Of a stretch of 64,000 nucleotides of DNA, positions 16,989 to 26,253 are shown piece after piece. The notes beneath the pieces were generated by a model that ran no database searches, had not been told where the DNA came from, and saw only the letters and a program-made list of their open reading frames with translations. A program made the translations under genes and the position numbers. Origin of the DNA: JAHDCJ01 sp039028895 (GTDB taxonomy: Bacteria; Bacteroidota; Bacteroidia; Chitinophagales; Saprospiraceae); the NCBI GenBank assembly GCA_039028895.1, contig JBCCHF010000028.1:22900-86899 (forward strand), written 5' to 3'. Position 1 is the stretch's first letter, and each line of letters begins with the position of its first letter.

Positions 16989-17933
16989 ATGACAAAGTCA
17001 GTTTCTAAACATCTCCTTACGGGAATTGGGTTGATCTTGTTATTCAGTTCATGCTTCCAAAAATCAATCGACAAACACGGCGGCATAAGAATGACACTGG
17101 AAATTTCAGGAGAAGATCAACAGGCAGATGCTGTCGAAAAGACTTTATCAATATTGGAAAATAGGCTTTATGTCTTTAGCCATCGTTCTCTAAAAACCAC
17201 ATATACTTCCCAAAATCAGGTTATCGCTGAAATTCCACTAGCTACTGATCCTGATTTTTTCAGAAATTTGGCAACAGCCTCAGGAAGGCTTTCTGTCGCA
17301 GAATCATACGTACGGCCCGAAAGCATTGGATTAACATTGCCAATTACTGCCAAAGCTAAAGAGATGTTTCCTGAAATGCCTGTTGCTGACAGGTCAGTAT
17401 TGGTCGCGTTCTTTAATCCCGACCAAAGTGTTTCGTACCTTCCTATTTTTGGCGCAAGCCTGAAGGGTGACACAGCTTTCATAAATAACTTCCTTGCACG
17501 AGATAGCATAAGGGCTCTTTTTCCAGAAGATCTGGAGCTGATTTGGGGAAAAGAACAAGAAAATGGCCTCCACCCGCTTTATGCCAAAAAGAAGTCAGGG
17601 CTGGCAAATCGCGTCAGTGCAGCCGGAGTCGAAAAAGCCGTTGCAGAAGTTTCACGATATACCGGCCAACACGAGCTTTCACTTAACTTCAGAGATAAAG
17701 AAGGCTGGCGAAAGTTAACCGCTCAAAATATTAACCGACAGATCCTGATGATCGTTTCAGGAACGGTGATGACAGCACCAACTGTGCAAAGTGAAATCCC
17801 ACAAGGGGGTGCTCTCATTTCAGGAAATTTTGAAGAAAAGGAAGTTCGATTTTTAGAGGCTATAATCCATTTCGGCCCCTATCCCGGCAAGGTATTTGTC
17901 AAAAATATCGAAGTCGTTACTCCTCCTCAATAA
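16989..17933 (+). CDS. SecD-head-like lipoprotein
   Basis: This 314-residue lipoprotein has its lipobox cysteine at residue 22 (LLFSSC). The mature part resembles the periplasmic first domain of SecD/SecDF (GGIRMTLEISGEDQQADAVEKTLSILENRL, then NQVIAEIPLATDP..NLATASGRLSVAE, and a C-terminal LNFRDKEGWRKLTAQNINRQILMIVSGTVMTAPTVQSEIPQGGALISG). It lacks the six membrane helices of SecD, so it is not a working translocase motor. It may be a free-standing derivative. Convergent with the DUF4412 gene. Confidence 0.72.
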   Translation: MTKSVSKHLLTGIGLILLFSSCFQKSIDKHGGIRMTLEISGEDQQADAVEKTLSILENRLYVFSHRSLKTTYTSQNQVIAEIPLATDPDFFRNLATASGRLSVAESYVRPESIGLTLPITAKAKEMFPEMPVADRSVLVAFFNPDQSVSYLPIFGASLKGDTAFINNFLARDSIRALFPEDLELIWGKEQENGLHPLYAKKKSGLANRVSAAGVEKAVAEVSRYTGQHELSLNFRDKEGWRKLTAQNINRQILMIVSGTVMTAPTVQSEIPQGGALISGNFEEKEVRFLEAIIHFGPYPGKVFVKNIEVVTPPQ

Positions 17934-17961
17934 AAAACGCCCTTGCAGGTAGCAAGAGCGT
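17932..17961 (-). terminator. Intrinsic terminator of the DUF4412 gene
   Basis: Read on the minus strand, ACGCTCTTGC pairs with GCAAGGGCGT (10 bp, one wobble) around a 5-nt loop, followed by T6. It overlaps the stop codon of the convergent SecD-like gene. Confidence 0.85.
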
Positions 17962-17984
17962 CTAAATAATCTCCGGAAGGTCTT

Positions 17985-18854
17985 TTAAAATCCTCCCATG
18001 CTTTGTCTTTTGTAGCCAGATGGTGGCTCGAAGTCAGCAGGATCAAGCGTTCTGTGACGAGCAGACCTCAAAACACTTTCACTATCTAGGTCGCCATCTT
18101 CTCCAAATTCCCTCGTCACAACAGGAAATCCGTCTATTTCTTTAAGCTCTTCGTAAATACTATCGAAGTCACCCATTGGATTGTTACCTCCAGGTCCCAT
18201 TTTGGAAAATGAATCTATCATCTCTTCAAGGAATTCGACCATTCCGGCAAATGCATCTCTGGCCTCGCCTCCACCGGTGATATTATCCCAATCCGTTACC
18301 CAAAGCTCCTGTACTTTAGCGCCTCTCTGATTGAAAACATCATACCGAACACAAGGATAACCCTCTTTTGTTCCTCTTTGTCCTGTTTTTTTATAATCTC
18401 TCTGAATCGGCGGAGGAGCCATTGGTCCGGCACCAGGCATATTACCACCTTTTGCCATAGCTTCTTGCATTTGTTTTTTTACATCTTCAGGTAGGTTTTT
18501 AAGCACATCCTCCATTTCTGACTGGACATTACCAATTTGACTGGAAATTGCTCTTAGGGCCTCTTTATCCATGACCATGTAAGACTTCCTTTCATGGTCA
18601 ACATAGATCATCTCTTTGCGATCTCCACGAAATATGGCTTCATCTCTGACACCTGTGTTGCCGTCGCTATCTTCACCAGGGAGTATTTCCATTTTTAGCA
18701 TTTCTCCTTCAACAGACATCTCGGCACTTTCAACTCTTGGCTCAGTTCCCGAATGATAGGTAGTCTCAATTTCAAAAACAACGCCCGGTGAGTTAACACC
18801 AAAACTGAAAAACATGATAGCTGATAAAACAACAGCGAGCATAGAATATCTCAT
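17985..18854 (-). CDS. DUF4412-type exported protein
   Basis: With ATG 18854 this is a 289-residue protein with a signal peptide (MRYSMLAVVLSAIMFFSFGVNS). The frame stays open 34 codons further upstream, but that extension breaks the signal peptide. The body has the DUF4412 pattern: FEIETTY, EAIFRGDRKEMIYVDHERKSYMVMDKE, GTKEGYPCVRYDVFN, VQELWVTDW. A Met/Pro/Gly-rich linker lies in the middle. The family is periplasmic or outer-membrane associated with no known activity. Confidence 0.72.
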   Translation of the reverse strand: MRYSMLAVVLSAIMFFSFGVNSPGVVFEIETTYHSGTEPRVESAEMSVEGEMLKMEILPGEDSDGNTGVRDEAIFRGDRKEMIYVDHERKSYMVMDKEALRAISSQIGNVQSEMEDVLKNLPEDVKKQMQEAMAKGGNMPGAGPMAPPPIQRDYKKTGQRGTKEGYPCVRYDVFNQRGAKVQELWVTDWDNITGGGEARDAFAGMVEFLEEMIDSFSKMGPGGNNPMGDFDSIYEELKEIDGFPVVTREFGEDGDLDSESVLRSARHRTLDPADFEPPSGYKRQSMGGF

Positions 18855-19143
18855 AATTTCAAAGTTATTTGAGGTTATTAAATTAATATGGTTGTGATAT
18901 AAAACACTGACAATCTTTTCAATAAGTATGCCAACTAATATACCCATTTTGAACAACTTTCAGGGCAAAGTTAGGGGTTTTGCCTAGAGCAGACAATCCT
19001 ACAAATGAGGTATTTTAGAGCTTTTCAATTTAGTAAAATCATGGAAGACCGCTATCCATAATTAAATAGTCTACAAAACTTGTATCTTCTTTGTCTAATT
19101 TTATTCCTCAGCGCAACCGCGTTTAAAAATTCGTCGGTATAAA

Positions 19144-20322
19144 ATGCCAAATGCTTATTCACCTATTACTCTTCGGGCACTTCAGCTCAGAAATCGCTTC
19201 GTCAAAACAGCGACCTATGAAGGCATGTGTGACAACGGCAGACCCACCCAAAAGCTAATCGACTTTCACGCCAGGGTCGCCAAAGGACAAATAGGACTAA
19301 CCACCGTAGCCTACGGCGCTGTTAACCCTACAGGACGCACCCACCAGGACCAAATGTATATGCATGAAGGCGTAATTCCGGATTTGAAAAAACTGACGAT
19401 AGCCGTTCACAACAATGGCGGTAAAGCGTCTATCCAGTTAACCCATTGTGGCTTCTTTACCAAAAACACATCCGTCCCCGGTAAACGACCGCTCGCACCA
19501 AGCAAAGTCTTTAACGAATATGGCGCCCTAAGCGGTATCGTATTTTCAAAAGCAATGACCCTCAAAGATCTTGAACAAACCAGTAACGATTTTGCCAACG
19601 CAGCGTCCATCGCCCAAAAAGCCGGATTCGATGCTGTGGAGATTCATATGGGGCATGGATATTTACTCAGCCAGTTCCTAAGTCCAAAGATCAACAAGCG
19701 AAAAGACAATTACGGGGGGTCACTCGAAAACAGACTCCGCTTTCCTCTCGAAGTGATCGCTAAAGTCAGACAAACAGTAGGAGAAGGCTTCCCAATAATT
19801 TGCAAGATCAATCTCTCAGATGATTTCAAAGGCGGATTGGTACTCGAAGAAGCCGTCCAGGTAGCCATTAATCTCGAAAAAGCAGGCGTAGATGCCCTCG
19901 TCATGAGTGGTGGCTATACCAGCAAAACACCCTTTTACTTATTGCGCGGCGAAGTACCACTAAAAGGCATGATGAGTGTTGAACCCCAATTAACCCAAAA
20001 ACTGGCCGTAGCGCTATTCGGGCCATTCATTATCAAGAAATACCCGTTTACCGAAAACTTCTTTCTCCAACAGGCCAAACAGATCAGGGCCGCTGTAAAA
20101 ATGCCTCTTATCTATCTGGGTGGCGTCGTCTCAAAACAGGGCATCGAAGACATCATGTCAGCAGGTTTCGACATGATCGCCATCGGCCGCGCCCTCATCC
20201 ACGACCCCGATTTCATCCTAAATATCCAATCCGGAAAAACTAAAATATCACCCTGTAATCACTGTAACCAATGCATCGTCGAAATGGACAAAAACGGCGT
20301 CCGTTGTGTCTTAAACCACTAA
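19144..20322 (+). CDS. NADH:flavin oxidoreductase (Old Yellow Enzyme family)
   Basis: This 392-residue protein is an FMN TIM-barrel. It has the N-terminal LRNRFVKTATYEG segment, HMGHGYLLSQFLSPKINKRKDNYGGSLENRLRF at ~160-195 (family signature with catalytic H..H/Y and the YGGS loop), and the phosphate-binding GG..S and G..A.GRALI..PD near the C-terminus. The tail carries a Cys cluster (CNHCNQCIVEM...C) as in 2,4-dienoyl-CoA reductase-type members, but the second FAD/NAD domain is absent. It reduces activated C=C bonds; the substrate is unknown. It converges on the biosynthetic-looking operon. Confidence 0.88.
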   Translation: MPNAYSPITLRALQLRNRFVKTATYEGMCDNGRPTQKLIDFHARVAKGQIGLTTVAYGAVNPTGRTHQDQMYMHEGVIPDLKKLTIAVHNNGGKASIQLTHCGFFTKNTSVPGKRPLAPSKVFNEYGALSGIVFSKAMTLKDLEQTSNDFANAASIAQKAGFDAVEIHMGHGYLLSQFLSPKINKRKDNYGGSLENRLRFPLEVIAKVRQTVGEGFPIICKINLSDDFKGGLVLEEAVQVAINLEKAGVDALVMSGGYTSKTPFYLLRGEVPLKGMMSVEPQLTQKLAVALFGPFIIKKYPFTENFFLQQAKQIRAAVKMPLIYLGGVVSKQGIEDIMSAGFDMIAIGRALIHDPDFILNIQSGKTKISPCNHCNQCIVEMDKNGVRCVLNH

Positions 20323-20352
20323 AGTCAAAAGAAAAACTCGGCGTCCGTTGCG

Positions 20353-20380
20353 AATTCTTTGCGCTCTTTGCGTGAAAATA
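20353..20380. repeat. Dispersed CTTTGCG/CGCAAAG repeat copy
   Basis: An interval with two TTTGCG units (CTTTGCGCTCTTTGCG) lies in the intergenic gap. Similar degenerate copies occur near 8252, 9500, 9595, 11570, 24255 and 26150. All lie outside genes. Confidence 0.5.
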
Positions 20381-22309
20381 CTAGTCTACCTGCAACTCAA
20401 AAACCTCCCCAAAAACTAAATGTAAATCTACATCAAACCCACGCTCTAGCTTTCCGCAAATATCTGACAACTTGCTCTCAGACATGTCTCCAGGTAAAGG
20501 CCAGCAAACCGTTAACTTATTCAGTCCCGTTTTCTGAAAAGAAGGCACAACTTCAATCACAACCTTAGCCCATTTATTGCCAATTGCCAATTGACTAATT
20601 AGCGCATCGTTAACTAGAAATCTTGCCTCCATCTGACCCACTGAATCACACGCAGGCAATCGCAAAACCAGAGTGATCCGCACCGATGACTTCCCATCAG
20701 CATAAAAGCAAAATACAGTTTCCGGCCAAGGACATTTCAAATAAGCCCTTGTTCTTTGCCCCGACTTCTCCATCAGGTTCGGAAAAAATTGAAACAACGG
20801 TTCCCAAAGCCTATACGCTGGATGTCGGTTATACCTTTTCGGTAAAGGAGCTGTTATCAATGGCTTATCCACCAATTCTTCAATCACTTCGACCAGATCA
20901 GCATCCAGATAATCGTATTGGAGTCCATGCTGTGTCAAAAGCCGATACTCTGATTCAAAATTCTCGAGTTGAAATTTATTCATTGTGGCTGGCGTCTCAC
21001 TTAGCCTGATCCTGACATATGATTCCATTACCGCCTTAATTCCCGGGTCATCTTCAATCGCTAACTGACACCAATAACTCAAAATCTCCTTTTTGCCTTT
21101 TATCGATAACAACCGATGTGCATTGTGGATTGCGGTTGCAAACTTTGTCAACGCCTTTTGTGCTTTTGAGATAGGAGGTAGCCTGACTTCACCAAGGATT
21201 ATGGACCAATTTTTTCCTCCGTTACCGGAATGGGTAATTAGGTGTTCGGCAACTCCGGCCATGGCGACTTTCATCCCTTCTAGGGTGAGGTGACAATAAT
21301 CAAGGAACAGCTTTCTTCCTGGTATTCTACATCCTGTGTGTACTTCAAACATGGCGGGTAAATCGACAAGGTCGAAATTTAATCTTTCTGCAGTTCTCCT
21401 TAAAAATTCCTGAACTCTGAGATCTGCCTGGGGTGCTGCCAGGAAAGCCATCGCAGAATACGCTGTTGTTGAAACTTCATACCTCAACATCTTTACAGCC
21501 GTTGCTTCATCATTGTTTGCAATAGCCAATTTTCCAAATAGCCTGAATGTTGTCGGACACAACAAATCATCTATTCCTGTCATTTTCTGAAGGTGGGTTT
21601 CCGGGATATCATGCGTTTCTCCGAATAAAGCATTAGAGGCTTTTTCCATTAAAGTATACCATTCAGAAATCTGGGGTTGTCCTAAATTAACCGGAGGCTG
21701 AATATTTTCCCAGTCAGCAAGATTGACCTCTGGTACTACACAGACGACTTGAACGTCATTTGCTTTCGCAAGCCGACCGATTTTTTCAAATACGCTACTT
21801 GCCTTTTCCACTATTTCCCTAGCTGCAAACTCGATGGGACCAATAATGCCATTTTCTTTCAACAGCTTAGCAAATTGCTGTTTATCGGCTTTATTTTTAG
21901 CGAAAGTAGACACACCAGGGGTTTCAAGCAAATTCCAGTTATTGCCGGTGAACATCACAAAATAGTTGGGCCGCAACTGAAGTGATGCTTCAATGGTATC
22001 CAACATCGTCTCCAGTTGTTCGTTTGTCCTCGATAAATCGATAATTTCGAATTGCCCATTCCCCGTAAGGGCATTCATTTGGTGCTGGAGAAGTTTTGCA
22101 GGCGTGACGACAGGTGCATATAGATAACCCGCTGCAGCAGATTCCCCGAAATAACATACACGGATAGTTCCTGGTTCTTTTTGAGCCTTAATTTCAAGTT
22201 GATCAGCATAATGATCGCCCAATGGCAATACAGGAGGTCGGCAGAAAACCAGTTGTCCGTTTTTAATTTCGGGTTGCCAGATCGATATGGGACGATACTC
22301 GTTTTTCAC
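20381..22309 (-). CDS. SGNH/GDSL-like protein in a biosynthetic operon
   Basis: This 642-residue protein has a block-I-like SGNH motif (VCYFGESAAAGYLYAP, ~50-65), a possible block III (FTGNNWN, ~120) and a block-V-like D-x-x-H (LDYCHLTLEGM, ~335). That gives a candidate Ser-Asp-His triad in the N-terminal ~370 residues. The last ~270 residues are a separate domain with a beta-rich end (RITLVLRLPACDSVGQMEARFLVNDALIS) that may bind carbohydrate or lipid. No signal peptide is seen. It starts 6 nt after the HXXEE gene in an operon with an aminotransferase. It may be an acyl or carbamoyl transferase or esterase acting on the pathway product (inference). Confidence 0.65.
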   Translation of the reverse strand: MKNEYRPISIWQPEIKNGQLVFCRPPVLPLGDHYADQLEIKAQKEPGTIRVCYFGESAAAGYLYAPVVTPAKLLQHQMNALTGNGQFEIIDLSRTNEQLETMLDTIEASLQLRPNYFVMFTGNNWNLLETPGVSTFAKNKADKQQFAKLLKENGIIGPIEFAAREIVEKASSVFEKIGRLAKANDVQVVCVVPEVNLADWENIQPPVNLGQPQISEWYTLMEKASNALFGETHDIPETHLQKMTGIDDLLCPTTFRLFGKLAIANNDEATAVKMLRYEVSTTAYSAMAFLAAPQADLRVQEFLRRTAERLNFDLVDLPAMFEVHTGCRIPGRKLFLDYCHLTLEGMKVAMAGVAEHLITHSGNGGKNWSIILGEVRLPPISKAQKALTKFATAIHNAHRLLSIKGKKEILSYWCQLAIEDDPGIKAVMESYVRIRLSETPATMNKFQLENFESEYRLLTQHGLQYDYLDADLVEVIEELVDKPLITAPLPKRYNRHPAYRLWEPLFQFFPNLMEKSGQRTRAYLKCPWPETVFCFYADGKSSVRITLVLRLPACDSVGQMEARFLVNDALISQLAIGNKWAKVVIEVVPSFQKTGLNKLTVCWPLPGDMSESKLSDICGKLERGFDVDLHLVFGEVFELQVD

Positions 22310-22315
22310 AAATTT

Positions 22316-22846
22316 CTAGTTGGGAAAAATTTGTTTTTTAAACCTCGGCATTAGCGGAATATAAAGTAAGACGGTTAGCAAACCAGGCACATAATTCATT
22401 TGCCATATCGACATGCCAATATGCGCAATGGTATTCATGAAAACCGCAGCAATTATAAAAAACAACGGCACGATCATAAACATTTTCATCCGTCGATAAA
22501 GCACAATCCCTCCAAGAATGAAGAGAGCGTAAGCGACCATATTGAAAATTACGAGGTCATCCAATGGCATTGACACAAGCCCAAATAATTCAGGAACAAC
22601 CGTATCGAAATCGGTAACATACTCTTCAGCAAAGTGCAGCAATTGGATAGCGAGCGCAATAAGATAAATGGGCAAGACCTTCGCTGAGTCCGGTAAGTTT
22701 TTTTCCGAATAATTGAGGCTGATAAACAAAGCGATAAACACAATCGGAATAAATACCAGCACCATGGTCATCGTCCTGGCAGAAATCAGCAGCAAGCCTG
22801 TCATTATTATGCTGCAAATTATCGATATCGATACATCTTTTTTCAT
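22316..22846 (-). CDS. HXXEE-domain membrane protein
   Basis: This 176-residue integral membrane protein has about five hydrophobic helices and the motif HFAEE (LAIQLLHFAEEYVTDF), which defines the HXXEE family, possibly a metal-binding membrane enzyme. The ATG at 22846 follows the aminotransferase stop by one base (TAA-A-ATG), so translation is coupled. A longer reading from 22891 overlaps the aminotransferase and is unlikely. Its function in the cluster is unknown. Confidence 0.75.
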   Translation of the reverse strand: MKKDVSISIICSIIMTGLLLISARTMTMVLVFIPIVFIALFISLNYSEKNLPDSAKVLPIYLIALAIQLLHFAEEYVTDFDTVVPELFGLVSMPLDDLVIFNMVAYALFILGGIVLYRRMKMFMIVPLFFIIAAVFMNTIAHIGMSIWQMNYVPGLLTVLLYIPLMPRFKKQIFPN

Positions 22847-22847
22847 T

Positions 22848-24149
22848 TTATGAAACGCTTTCGAGTGCTTCGGCCATAATGGCAACTCCAATATCGATCT
22901 CTTCTTTGGTTACAGTTAAGGGTGGCGCAATTCGGAATACGCCACCAAGTCCAGGCACCCTGACAATGTTCATACTCAGTCCCAATTCAAGGCATTTTTC
23001 TGATATTTTGAAACCAATTTCCGGTGCAGGTGTCTTCTTTTCGCGGTCGCTAACGATCTCGACGCCTAACAACAAACCTCTTCCTCTGACATCACCAATA
23101 CACTCATATTTTTCCTGTAAAGTTTCGAGTTGTGCTTTAAGGTAGTCACCCATTTCCTTAGCTCGTTCAGCGAGTTTTTCTTCGAAGAGAATATCGATCA
23201 TGGCAAGTCCTACTTCTGCCGGCATTGGGTCAGAAACGTGTGAGGTAATGTAGATGAAACCCTTCGAATGGCAATCTTCTTCAATCTCTTTCGAAGTTAT
23301 CGTTGCTGCCAATGGCAATCCCCCGCCAAGCGTTTTCGACAAGGTCAAAAAGTCGGGTACGATCCCATCTCGCTCGAAGGCAAAATTATGCCCAAGGCGC
23401 CCCATAGCTGTCTGCGCTTCATCAAAAATGAGCAACATGCCACGCTCTTCACAAATGGTTTTCAAACGTTGGAGATAATTGGTTGGCAGATCAATGATAC
23501 CAGCAGCCGACAATACGGGTTCTGCTATAATCGCTGCAAGCGCCCCGACGGATTGTTTGTCGACCATGGAGATGCCGACTTCCAGACAAGTGTTATCGCA
23601 AGTGCTACTGCAATGTTTGATCGGACAACGATAGGCATAAGGCGCCGGCAAAGCTAAACTACCCGGATTAACCGGTCCATAGCCTTTCCGGGTAGTGGAA
23701 TAGGTGTGCGACTGCGAGCCACCAGTCATTCCGTGCCACGAGCCGATAAAACCAAGCACCTCAAAACGCTCGGTTGTTAGTTTCGCCATTCGAAGCGCTA
23801 CTTCATTTGATTCAGAGCCGGTGTTGACCAGCATACATTTGTCCAGGCCTGCAGGTAGCATATCGGATAGTTGTTTACAAAGCTCGATGACAGGAGGGGA
23901 GAGCATGGTACTCAGCAAGTGCAGCGAATGATTGCAGGCTTCTGAAATCGCATCGAGTAGTTTTGGATGATTATGGCCAAAAACCGAACACATCTGGCCG
24001 GAAGTAAAGTCGAGAATGGCTTTTCCGTCTTTTGTGTAGATATAAGATCCCTTTGCGTTCTCTACTAGTATATCAGAAAATTCGCCGCAATAACGAATCA
24101 GGGATGCTTCAGCTTCGGCTTTCCAGGAGTTGGGGTTTTGTTCTGACAT
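22848..24149 (-). CDS. Class III PLP-dependent aminotransferase
   Basis: This 433-residue protein has a complete class III fold: GKAILDFTSGQMCSVFGHNHPKLLDAI, NTGSESNEVALRMAK, WHGMTGGSQSHTYS, LIFDEAQTAMGRLG with the cofactor-contacting Asp, and LTLSKTLGGGLPLAA with the Schiff-base Lys at ~270. It resembles 2,2-dialkylglycine decarboxylase and omega-aminotransferase branches. It transfers amino groups to keto or aldehyde substrates, or decarboxylates dialkylglycines. It is second in the minus-strand set after the carbamoyltransferase, and translationally coupled to the HXXEE gene. Confidence 0.9.
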   Translation of the reverse strand: MSEQNPNSWKAEAEASLIRYCGEFSDILVENAKGSYIYTKDGKAILDFTSGQMCSVFGHNHPKLLDAISEACNHSLHLLSTMLSPPVIELCKQLSDMLPAGLDKCMLVNTGSESNEVALRMAKLTTERFEVLGFIGSWHGMTGGSQSHTYSTTRKGYGPVNPGSLALPAPYAYRCPIKHCSSTCDNTCLEVGISMVDKQSVGALAAIIAEPVLSAAGIIDLPTNYLQRLKTICEERGMLLIFDEAQTAMGRLGHNFAFERDGIVPDFLTLSKTLGGGLPLAATITSKEIEEDCHSKGFIYITSHVSDPMPAEVGLAMIDILFEEKLAERAKEMGDYLKAQLETLQEKYECIGDVRGRGLLLGVEIVSDREKKTPAPEIGFKISEKCLELGLSMNIVRVPGLGGVFRIAPPLTVTKEEIDIGVAIMAEALESVS

Positions 24150-24271
24150 AACTTATTACTTTTTAGCGTATTTAAACGTGGAGGCGAAGAGTCATGGAGA
24201 TTTATTTTGCTCGTTATTTGTTTTTAGACGATTAGCCTATACAATTTAATAATACTCTGCGTTTAAAAAAA

Positions 24272-26020
24272 TCAAACAAAAGTGTAAAGATTATCTTTTA
24301 AGTTACCTGTTTTTCTTTTAGGTTTTAAGGTATAAAGCAAAGCACGTTGTGTTTCTGAAATCGAAGATTTCTCGATCAGGAAATCACCTATCACCAAAGC
24401 ATCCAGATTAGCTTCTATCATGCAGATCAGGCCATCAACGGGTGTGCAAACTATCGGCTCACCCCTTACATTGAAAGAAGTGTTTAGCAGTATTGGACAA
24501 CCCGTAAGCTCATAATAGGTTTCCAGCAGTTTTCTAAATTTCGGATTAGCGTACCCTCCTACCGTCTGCGGGCGTGCAGAGCCGTCGACATGGGTAATCG
24601 CAGGGAGTTGTAAAGGAGATATTACCTGACAAGTTTCCAGCATAAACGGGGAAGGGTGATCAAGTTTAAAGTGGTCGCTGGCGTGTTCTTCCAAAACACT
24701 CGGCGCAAAGGGTCTGAATGCTTCCCTTTTCTTTACCATTTTATTGATTCGGTCACGCATTTCAGGATCTCTAGGATTAGCCAGGATACTTCTTGAGCCA
24801 AGTGCTCTTGGCCCAAATTCCATAGGCCCCTGGAACCAGCCAATAATTTTATTTTCCGATAAAAATTGAATTGATATAATATTTAATAATTCCTGTTCAT
24901 CGTTAAAAAACAGATATTTAATTCCAATTCCTTGTAATATTAATTTAATCTGATTTTGATTAAATGACGATCCTAAATTAATATGTTTTTGCCTTTTAAT
25001 AGACCAGGTTTTAGTAATTTGAATATGTGCCAAAGTCGCAGCCCCTACACATCCTCCAGCATCTCCTGCGGCAGGTTGGATAAATAGATTTTTGAATTTA
25101 CCCGTGTTCAGAATTTTGGAATTTGCGACACAATTTAGCGCCACGCCTCCTGCCATACACAGGTTTTCGGAAGGGACTTTTTGATGTAAAAAATCAATCT
25201 GAAATAACAAGACTTCTTCGAGCAAACATTGGATAGAAGCGGCAAGGTCGAAATGTATTTTTGTGATCTCGGATTCCGGTTTTCTGGGTAAAAAGCCTAC
25301 CAAATCGGCCAATTTTTCGCTGTACATTGTTGACCCTGCGATAAAATCAAAATATTGTAGATCCAATTCGAATCCACCTTGATCTTTTAATTGAATTAAA
25401 TTCCACAACTTTTTCAAATACAATGGTTTGCCATATGGCGCAAGACCCATTACTCTGTATTCACCATTATTAACCCCGAAGCCAAGAAAGGCTGTTATCG
25501 TCGAATATAGCAATCCAATCGAATGGGGGAAAAGTATCTCGTCAACCCGTTTGATCTGACTACCGACGCCACGACCAAATGTCGTTGTCGTCCATTCGCC
25601 AACACTGTCGGCTGTGTATATCGCTGATTCTTCAAAACCGCTGTAGAAAAATGCCGATGCCGCATGCGAACTATGATGGTCGAAAAACAGGATCTCGCCA
25701 TCAAAGCCCAATTTATCCCTGATTTCGTTTTCCGGAAAGTCGGGGTCAGGCAATTGAATATGGCCTGACTGAACTTGACCTAGTGCCCATTGCTGTCGAT
25801 CAGCTTTCGTAAACGGATTTTCATAATAGGCAATAATGTCAATATCGTTAATAGAAATCTTACCTTGATCAAGACAAAAGCGAAAAGCTGAAACGGGCAG
25901 TCTGGCATCATGTTTTATACGTGAAAAGCGTTCTTCAGAAGCCGCTGCAACGAGTAGCCCATCCTGCAAAAGACAGCAGGAACTATCGTGGAAAAATGCC
26001 GATATGCCGATGATGTTCAA
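24272..26020 (-). CDS. Carbamoyltransferase (NodU/CmcH family)
   Basis: This 582-residue enzyme has the N-terminal Kae1-like ATPase fold (MNIIGISAFFHDSSCCLLQDGLLVAAASEERFSRIKHD.., DHHSSHAASAFFYSGF, GGVALNCVANSKI). The C-terminal YrdC-like domain has the family signature GPRALGSRSILANPRDPEMRDRIN..K.REAFRPFAPSVL. It makes carbamoyl-adenylate from carbamoyl phosphate and ATP and carbamoylates a hydroxyl group of a small molecule. It resembles CmcH, TobZ, NodU and SxtI. It is first in the operon, with a 122-nt gap to the aminotransferase. Confidence 0.93.
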   Translation of the reverse strand: MNIIGISAFFHDSSCCLLQDGLLVAAASEERFSRIKHDARLPVSAFRFCLDQGKISINDIDIIAYYENPFTKADRQQWALGQVQSGHIQLPDPDFPENEIRDKLGFDGEILFFDHHSSHAASAFFYSGFEESAIYTADSVGEWTTTTFGRGVGSQIKRVDEILFPHSIGLLYSTITAFLGFGVNNGEYRVMGLAPYGKPLYLKKLWNLIQLKDQGGFELDLQYFDFIAGSTMYSEKLADLVGFLPRKPESEITKIHFDLAASIQCLLEEVLLFQIDFLHQKVPSENLCMAGGVALNCVANSKILNTGKFKNLFIQPAAGDAGGCVGAATLAHIQITKTWSIKRQKHINLGSSFNQNQIKLILQGIGIKYLFFNDEQELLNIISIQFLSENKIIGWFQGPMEFGPRALGSRSILANPRDPEMRDRINKMVKKREAFRPFAPSVLEEHASDHFKLDHPSPFMLETCQVISPLQLPAITHVDGSARPQTVGGYANPKFRKLLETYYELTGCPILLNTSFNVRGEPIVCTPVDGLICMIEANLDALVIGDFLIEKSSISETQRALLYTLKPKRKTGNLKDNLYTFV

Positions 26021-26253
26021 AGTCTATGGTTTTAGCTTCAAAATAAAACTAAAAAGGGAAGACCAAAACAAAATTAATGCCTCTGTAAAACTCGATGAAA
26101 CCCTTAACACCACTTTGCGATGAGAAAATTAATCCATTTTTCACCCCAGAGACCAAAGGAGGTATTCGCAGAGGAACACAGAGAAAAGTTATGGATGAAA
26201 AGAAATAGAGAAAACTGTTGTTGGATGGAATTTAGGATGTATTTTGGCGGATT

